This document shows, piece after piece, positions 59,959-64,000 of a stretch of 64,000 nt of DNA. The notes below the pieces were generated by a model that worked only from the letters and a program-made list of their open reading frames with translations, made no database searches and was not told the origin of the DNA. The position numbers and the translations under genes are program-made. Source of the stretch: Ciona savignyi (taxonomy: Eukaryota; Chordata; Ascidiacea; Phlebobranchia; Cionidae); contig CH003313.1 in the NCBI GenBank assembly GCA_000149265.1, forward strand, positions 407,160 through 471,159. Reading direction: 5' to 3'. Numbering within the stretch: position 1 is the stretch's first letter; each line of letters starts with the position of its first letter.

Positions 59959-61186
59959 GAGGTAATCTAACGGCCCGTAAGATAATGCCCCTCGTTATCC
60001 CACCCACCGGGATATAACGTCTTCATGAGTAAATCGTATGTTTTAACACCAACGTGTTTTAACGACTGTTAATATATTGTTTTATCTTTCTTTGCCGGAT
60101 AGAATAATTGAAACAAACCTTAATTATGACACATAGATGTTCAAAAGGTGTATTATTTCTGTTATTCGTCTCTGTATAGGAGGCGTTCAACTAATTATTC
60201 TCCCTATCTCTCCAATGCAAACTGACCTCACAAAAACGACTGTCACTCAAAATCCTGACATAGGAAGTCTTAGATTTTTTCACAATTTAAAATTGAAGTT
60301 TGGATCTGCAACCTTAGCTCAAAACCCTACACAAATTTTGTTTAAAAATTTTGAGCCCATGCCCCTTCGTACATCGGCAACTTTTTTCCAACAAAACAGC
60401 TAGCAGATGCACAATCAACACCTTTATTTTACAAAGCACTGCTCCACGATTACAAAACTTTACAGCTAAACGAGAACACTGTCGTGCAGCCTAGCACATG
60501 CTGCTTTTAACCAAACAAACATTGGGGAATCACCACCATTGTTACTTAGCAAAACACTCGTTTAAAAAGGATGTCTCATGGAGGGTACCACTCGTCACAT
60601 CCTGCCGTTCATAGAGGTCTTAATTGGTTATACGCATCTATATCACTCGATCTCGGTAATCCTGGTGGAAATGCCGGTAGGTGGCGCTGGAAAACGAAAA
60701 TAGCAACGACGAAATCGATGGTTTGCTATTTTTAGTAAAAACTTATTAAATACATTAAAGGTTGTACTGCAGTTTTATTTTTAAAAAAATAAAGAATAAC
60801 ATTGAAATGATCCAAGCCAATGTGGGCCCATGAAGCCTGAGCAAAACAGAATAACAATATTACATTTTTAACGCGCGGTGGTCGCGCTCGCTGTTTTTGT
60901 ACAATTGTTTTGCCTGCAGCAGACGGTGGCGCGGTGGTGGTAAGTTCACCACCCGTTGAAGTACATGTGGTTTTAATTTCTTTATTTTTATGCATTTGAA
61001 GCATAAACTTTTTAAAGTGCCGTTGTTTTTTGGTCTCCGTTTTTGTCTGCCACTCATGAATGGACATTTGAATTAACAATCGTTAAAACACGTTGGTGTT
61101 AAAGCATACGATTTACTCATGTATTCGATATATCCCGGTGGGTGGGATAACGATGGGCTTTATCTTACGGGTCGTTAGATTACCTC
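59959..61186. repeat. inverted repeat with about 112-bp arms around 1 kb
   Basis: Arm 59959-60070 reads 'gaggtaatctaacggcccgt', then 'cgttatcccacccaccggga' and 'ttttaacaccaacgtgtttt'. Arm 61076-61186 is its reverse complement with few differences. Half of each arm is SINE tail sequence, and the other half ('catgagtaaatcgtatg', then 'acaccaacgtgttttaacga') is not in other SINE copies. The enclosed 1 kb has no recognised gene. Confidence 0.75.
60071..61075. other. interior of the inverted repeat, no confirmed gene
   Basis: Overlapping minus-strand frames at 60732-61079 and 60860-61057 are Lys/Arg-rich (MSGRQKRRPKNNGTLKSL) but overlap each other in different frames with no family match. A plus-strand frame at 60137-60403 is equally anonymous. 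The contrast with the AT-rich flanks ('cgcgcggtggtcgcgctcgc' near 60875) is visible. Confidence 0.3.
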
Positions 61187-61294
61187 GTGTCCATCGTCTC
61201 GTTACCGGAACTATTGCGGTGTATTGTATATAATTGAGATGTTGCTACTGTTTTACTTCAACCCCCCAAAAAATGGGTTCATGGGATGTTCGCT

Positions 61295-61545
61295 AGGCTT
61301 GGACATTCATGTTTTATCCCCGTGGATGAGAAAACGCAAGAGAGTTATCACACGGGAAATTGTTAAATTACCTCGCGCCCACCGTTGGGTTACCGGAGCT
61401 ATTGCAGTGTGTTATGTATGTTTGAGACGTTTCTTCAATGTATGGTAACACACATTAATACACTGGGTTTAGGCAATGTCCGTTAAGTGCCTTGTCCAAG
61501 GTACACGGCCGTCTAACCAGGGAATAGTTTGTCTAAAACCGAGTG
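61295..61545 (-). mobile_element. tRNA-derived SINE, minus orientation
   Basis: The forward blocks 'ggacattcatgttttatccc', 'gttaaattacctcgcgccca', 'ggttaccggagctattgcag' and 'ggcaatgtccgttaagtgcc' are the reversed tail, body and centre. The head is degraded. Confidence 0.75.
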
Positions 61546-62957
61546 ATCTATCCTGCCAGACTTGTTTTTCTCAATCGATTAAACCGCTGCAGGGTTTAAG
61601 CACCTTAAGTGAAGTGACCTGCAAAGGGACATTTGAAAGTCTTTGTAACCATCTGCCAGTTTGAACGACCCAAGTTGCAGTAGAGATTTTTTTTGTTTTT
61701 TTTTGTATTGCGATGTAACAGTTTATCGCGACATTTTGGCTGACTGTCGGTTTCACTGAATAAGCATTAACTTATGCAATGCAGTATATAGGCTAATACA
61801 CTGGCTACACCAACACACCACAAATCAAATCCCTGTCACAATCAGATCGATCCAACCGATCCTGTAGTATTTAGAGGTACCGGGATAATTATGGCTGGAG
61901 AAATGAAATTGCCAAGAGCTGTTATTTTATTAAAATAAGTGGTGATGGGAAACCCGGTTTACTATAAACTAACACATCCAAGAAATGTATGGATTGTGCT
62001 TCACGGTATGAACGGTTTCTAACGAGTTTGGAGCAAAGCAGGGTAACGGTCGTTTAATTTTTTATTTTTACAAAACGACAATGCCTTGTTGTTCTTAGGG
62101 CATTTTGAAAGTGTTTAAGTTTGATATGACGAATAATTCCTTGCAGAATAATTAATAGTTTGCACATCTTATACGAGGTACTTACAAAAGACGAAATAAA
62201 TCCACAATTGAGGATTGTTATTCACTGTAACCTGTAGTTTGTAAACCAACGCAACAGAGTCGGATTAATCATTAAAAAGGTCCAAAGTGCTCAAACGGTA
62301 GATAATCTTACTCATTCATGTTTGCTCTTTAAAAGTAGCTTAGCAGGCCTCAACAGATCCAGACATAGCCAAGTTTGCATAGGGGAGTTTAACCTGAGTT
62401 ATTCTCCTAACCATAACGAGCTGATTGGCTTTAGTTTGATTTAAAATGTAGGTAATAGTGCATTCACACACGTCACATACTACTTTCGTTTATGATAATA
62501 CAAATGTGCATGATGTGCAGCTAGGCGTTGTTAGTAGTCGTGAGGTTCTAGGCAAATATTACATCACTCGTTATTATGCGCTAAGTCATTCTCATGCTAA
62601 GTCATTCTCATGGTGTAAAGCAATTACACTAGAGTGACGTTGGATTGCGCAATAGGAGAGCGAATATAGCCCAATCATAATGTATATAAGAAACGAAATT
62701 ACAACTTTGATATTTTTCAATGATAATTGTTGTGCAGAAGGCAGCACCGTATGACTATTTTAAAGATGATTAACAGCATTTGGTGGAGAATTCATATTAA
62801 TTATAAGCCAGTGCAAAACAATTTAGGTGTAAGTTAGTTTGTCATAATCAGTAGTAATGTTACACTAAAGTTGTACTGAAGTAACCGCCCCTATATTATA
62901 ACCATTCTTGTTAATGTGTTGCAATTCGTAATTCCGCAGAAACCGTTTACAGTAAAC
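61546..62957. other. gene-free stretch, upstream region of the P450 gene
   Basis: No coding exon is recognised. An isolated MITE end (AGTATTTAGAG at 61865-61875) is present. 'Ctaagtcattctcatg' occurs twice in tandem at 62581-62612. The final few hundred bases should hold the P450 promoter. An 'aatgtatataagaaacgaa' stretch near 62679 has a TATA-like word about 270 bp before the start codon. Confidence 0.4.
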
Positions 62958-64000
62958 ATGCTGCAAAGTATGATGGAAGAAATTAATGTGAGCATAAGTT
63001 TCACATTCCTTATTGTTTTCCTGGCTCTGTACTACTGGTACAGAAGACCGAATAACTTTCCGCCTGGGCCTCGAGGTCTACCATTACTGGGTGTGATTCC
63101 ATTTCTTGGCAACCATCCTGAACGCCGAATGCGCAAATGGAGCAAGAAATATGGTCCTGTGATGTCTGTACGAATGGGGAGACAAGACTGGGTTGTGCTT
63201 GGAGATTATGACACTATACATCAGGTTGACCGACGTACTTTCTTTGAGCTGTGTATTTTAAACTAGGCTGCGCGGTATTGCGGTGCGGGCAGATCTTTGT
63301 ATCTCCTAAACTGATAACTGACCATACTTAAAACAAACATGTGGCCAGCCAGCATTACGTACATGTTTTACACACTCTTGCGAATAGTTCTCTTTGGCTA
63401 GTTCGCAAGCCTAAGCTGACTATAAAAAAATATACAGTGACAAGTTTCATTAATAAATAATAAATTTCTTTATCAAAAAGGGGTTGGTGAAACAGGGAAC
63501 CTCATTTTCTGGAAGGCCTAGAATTGCTACCCTCGAACAAATAACTGAAGGACACGGTCTGGTGTTTGCAGATTATGGTGATCGTTGGAAAAGACAACGC
63601 AGATTTGGCCTTGCTACTCTTCGAGGGTGAGAAAGCAGTTGTTATTAGATAGATTTGTTTGAAATATTTTTTTTTTCAGTTTCGGAGTTGGTAAAAGAAG
63701 CATGGAAGACCGTATTACAGAGGAAGTGGCTTATTTAAACGATGCTATCCGCTCACATGACGGTAACGCATTCGACATACAGGTATGGGTTTGCTTTTAA
63801 TTGATTGACAGGAAACGCCCCACCCATAACAAACGAATCCCGTGTCTGTTTAATCAAGCCTAAAACAGCTGTGATATCATGAACGTTTTTATGTAGAGCA
63901 TTTTGAGCAACGCAATTTCAAACAACATTTGTAGCATTGTCATGGGGCAACGATTTGACTATGACGATGAACGGTTCAAGGAGATAATGACGAAGCTATC
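62958..64000 (+). CDS. cytochrome P450, CYP2 clan (partial, runs off the window)
   Basis: A haem monooxygenase anchored in the endoplasmic reticulum; the substrate cannot be inferred. Four exons are visible: 62958-63224, 63481-63626, 63680-63782 and 63897-64000 (cut by the window end), with phases 0, 2 and 0 agreeing. The ATG at 62958 is the first in frame. Features: an N-terminal membrane anchor (SISFTFLIVFLALYYWY), a proline hinge (NNFPPGPRGLPLLG), the B-region KKYGPVMSVRMGRQDWVVLG, TSFSGRP, a C-helix WKRQRRF (the WxxxR haem-propionate motif), SMEDRITEE, and ICSIVMGQRFDYDDERF. These match the CYP2 family segment for segment. The I-helix, ExxR and cysteine loop lie beyond the window. The exon 2 acceptor is an unusual 'aaaaag'. 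Confidence 0.92.

Overview
The window looks like a tunicate (ascidian, Ciona-like) nuclear genome scaffold. It is AT-rich, with compact spliced genes that have clear animal orthologues, and it is littered with tRNA-derived SINE copies and small DNA-transposon derivatives. A 100-base run of N at 10545-10644 marks an assembly gap. The ascidian assignment is inferred from gene sequence and repeat style; no species-diagnostic sequence is present.

Layout: a tRNA-Asp(GUC) gene (1939-2010, +); an 8-bp-TSD hAT-type element (2563-3472); a complete three-exon COX6A gene (3836-5119, -); a gene-poor SINE-rich stretch (5.1-9.8 kb); an 18-exon AREL1 HECT ubiquitin-ligase gene (10149-26615, +), whose introns carry an assembly gap, minisatellites, many SINEs, a 335-bp-unit repeat and a second hAT-type element; a DYRK1 kinase gene (26824-32490, -), convergent with AREL1 across 208 bp; a 7-kb stretch without a convincing gene; a fossil Ty3/gypsy-like LTR element (about 40427-44434) lying between TA-flanked inverted repeats of a DNA transposon; a fragment of an unrecognised minus-strand gene (about 45487-46030); two more copies of the 335-bp-unit repeat (46073-48621); an hnRNP C/RALY-like RNA-binding protein (50883-51911, -); a three-exon SMARCE1/BAF57 gene (52398-54212, -); a large foldback structure of inverted 184-bp tandem arrays (55533-58958); more SINEs, including an inverted pair around 1 kb; and the first four exons of a CYP2-clan cytochrome P450 (62958 to the window end, +).

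The genes do not form a pathway. They cover mitochondrial respiration (COX6A), ubiquitination (AREL1), nuclear kinase signalling (DYRK1), RNA binding (hnRNP C-like), SWI/SNF chromatin remodelling (SMARCE1) and membrane oxidation (P450). The exon models come from reading splice sites and checking that phases agree at every junction. AREL1 sums to 825 residues, SMARCE1 to 431 and COX6A to 108, close to the lengths I recall for vertebrate orthologues.

The most unusual items are the inverted 184-bp arrays with a coding-like centre, the probable AREL1 start codon split by an intron, a possible long N-terminal extension of DYRK1, hAT elements nested in other repeats, and minisatellites that run up to AREL1 splice acceptors.
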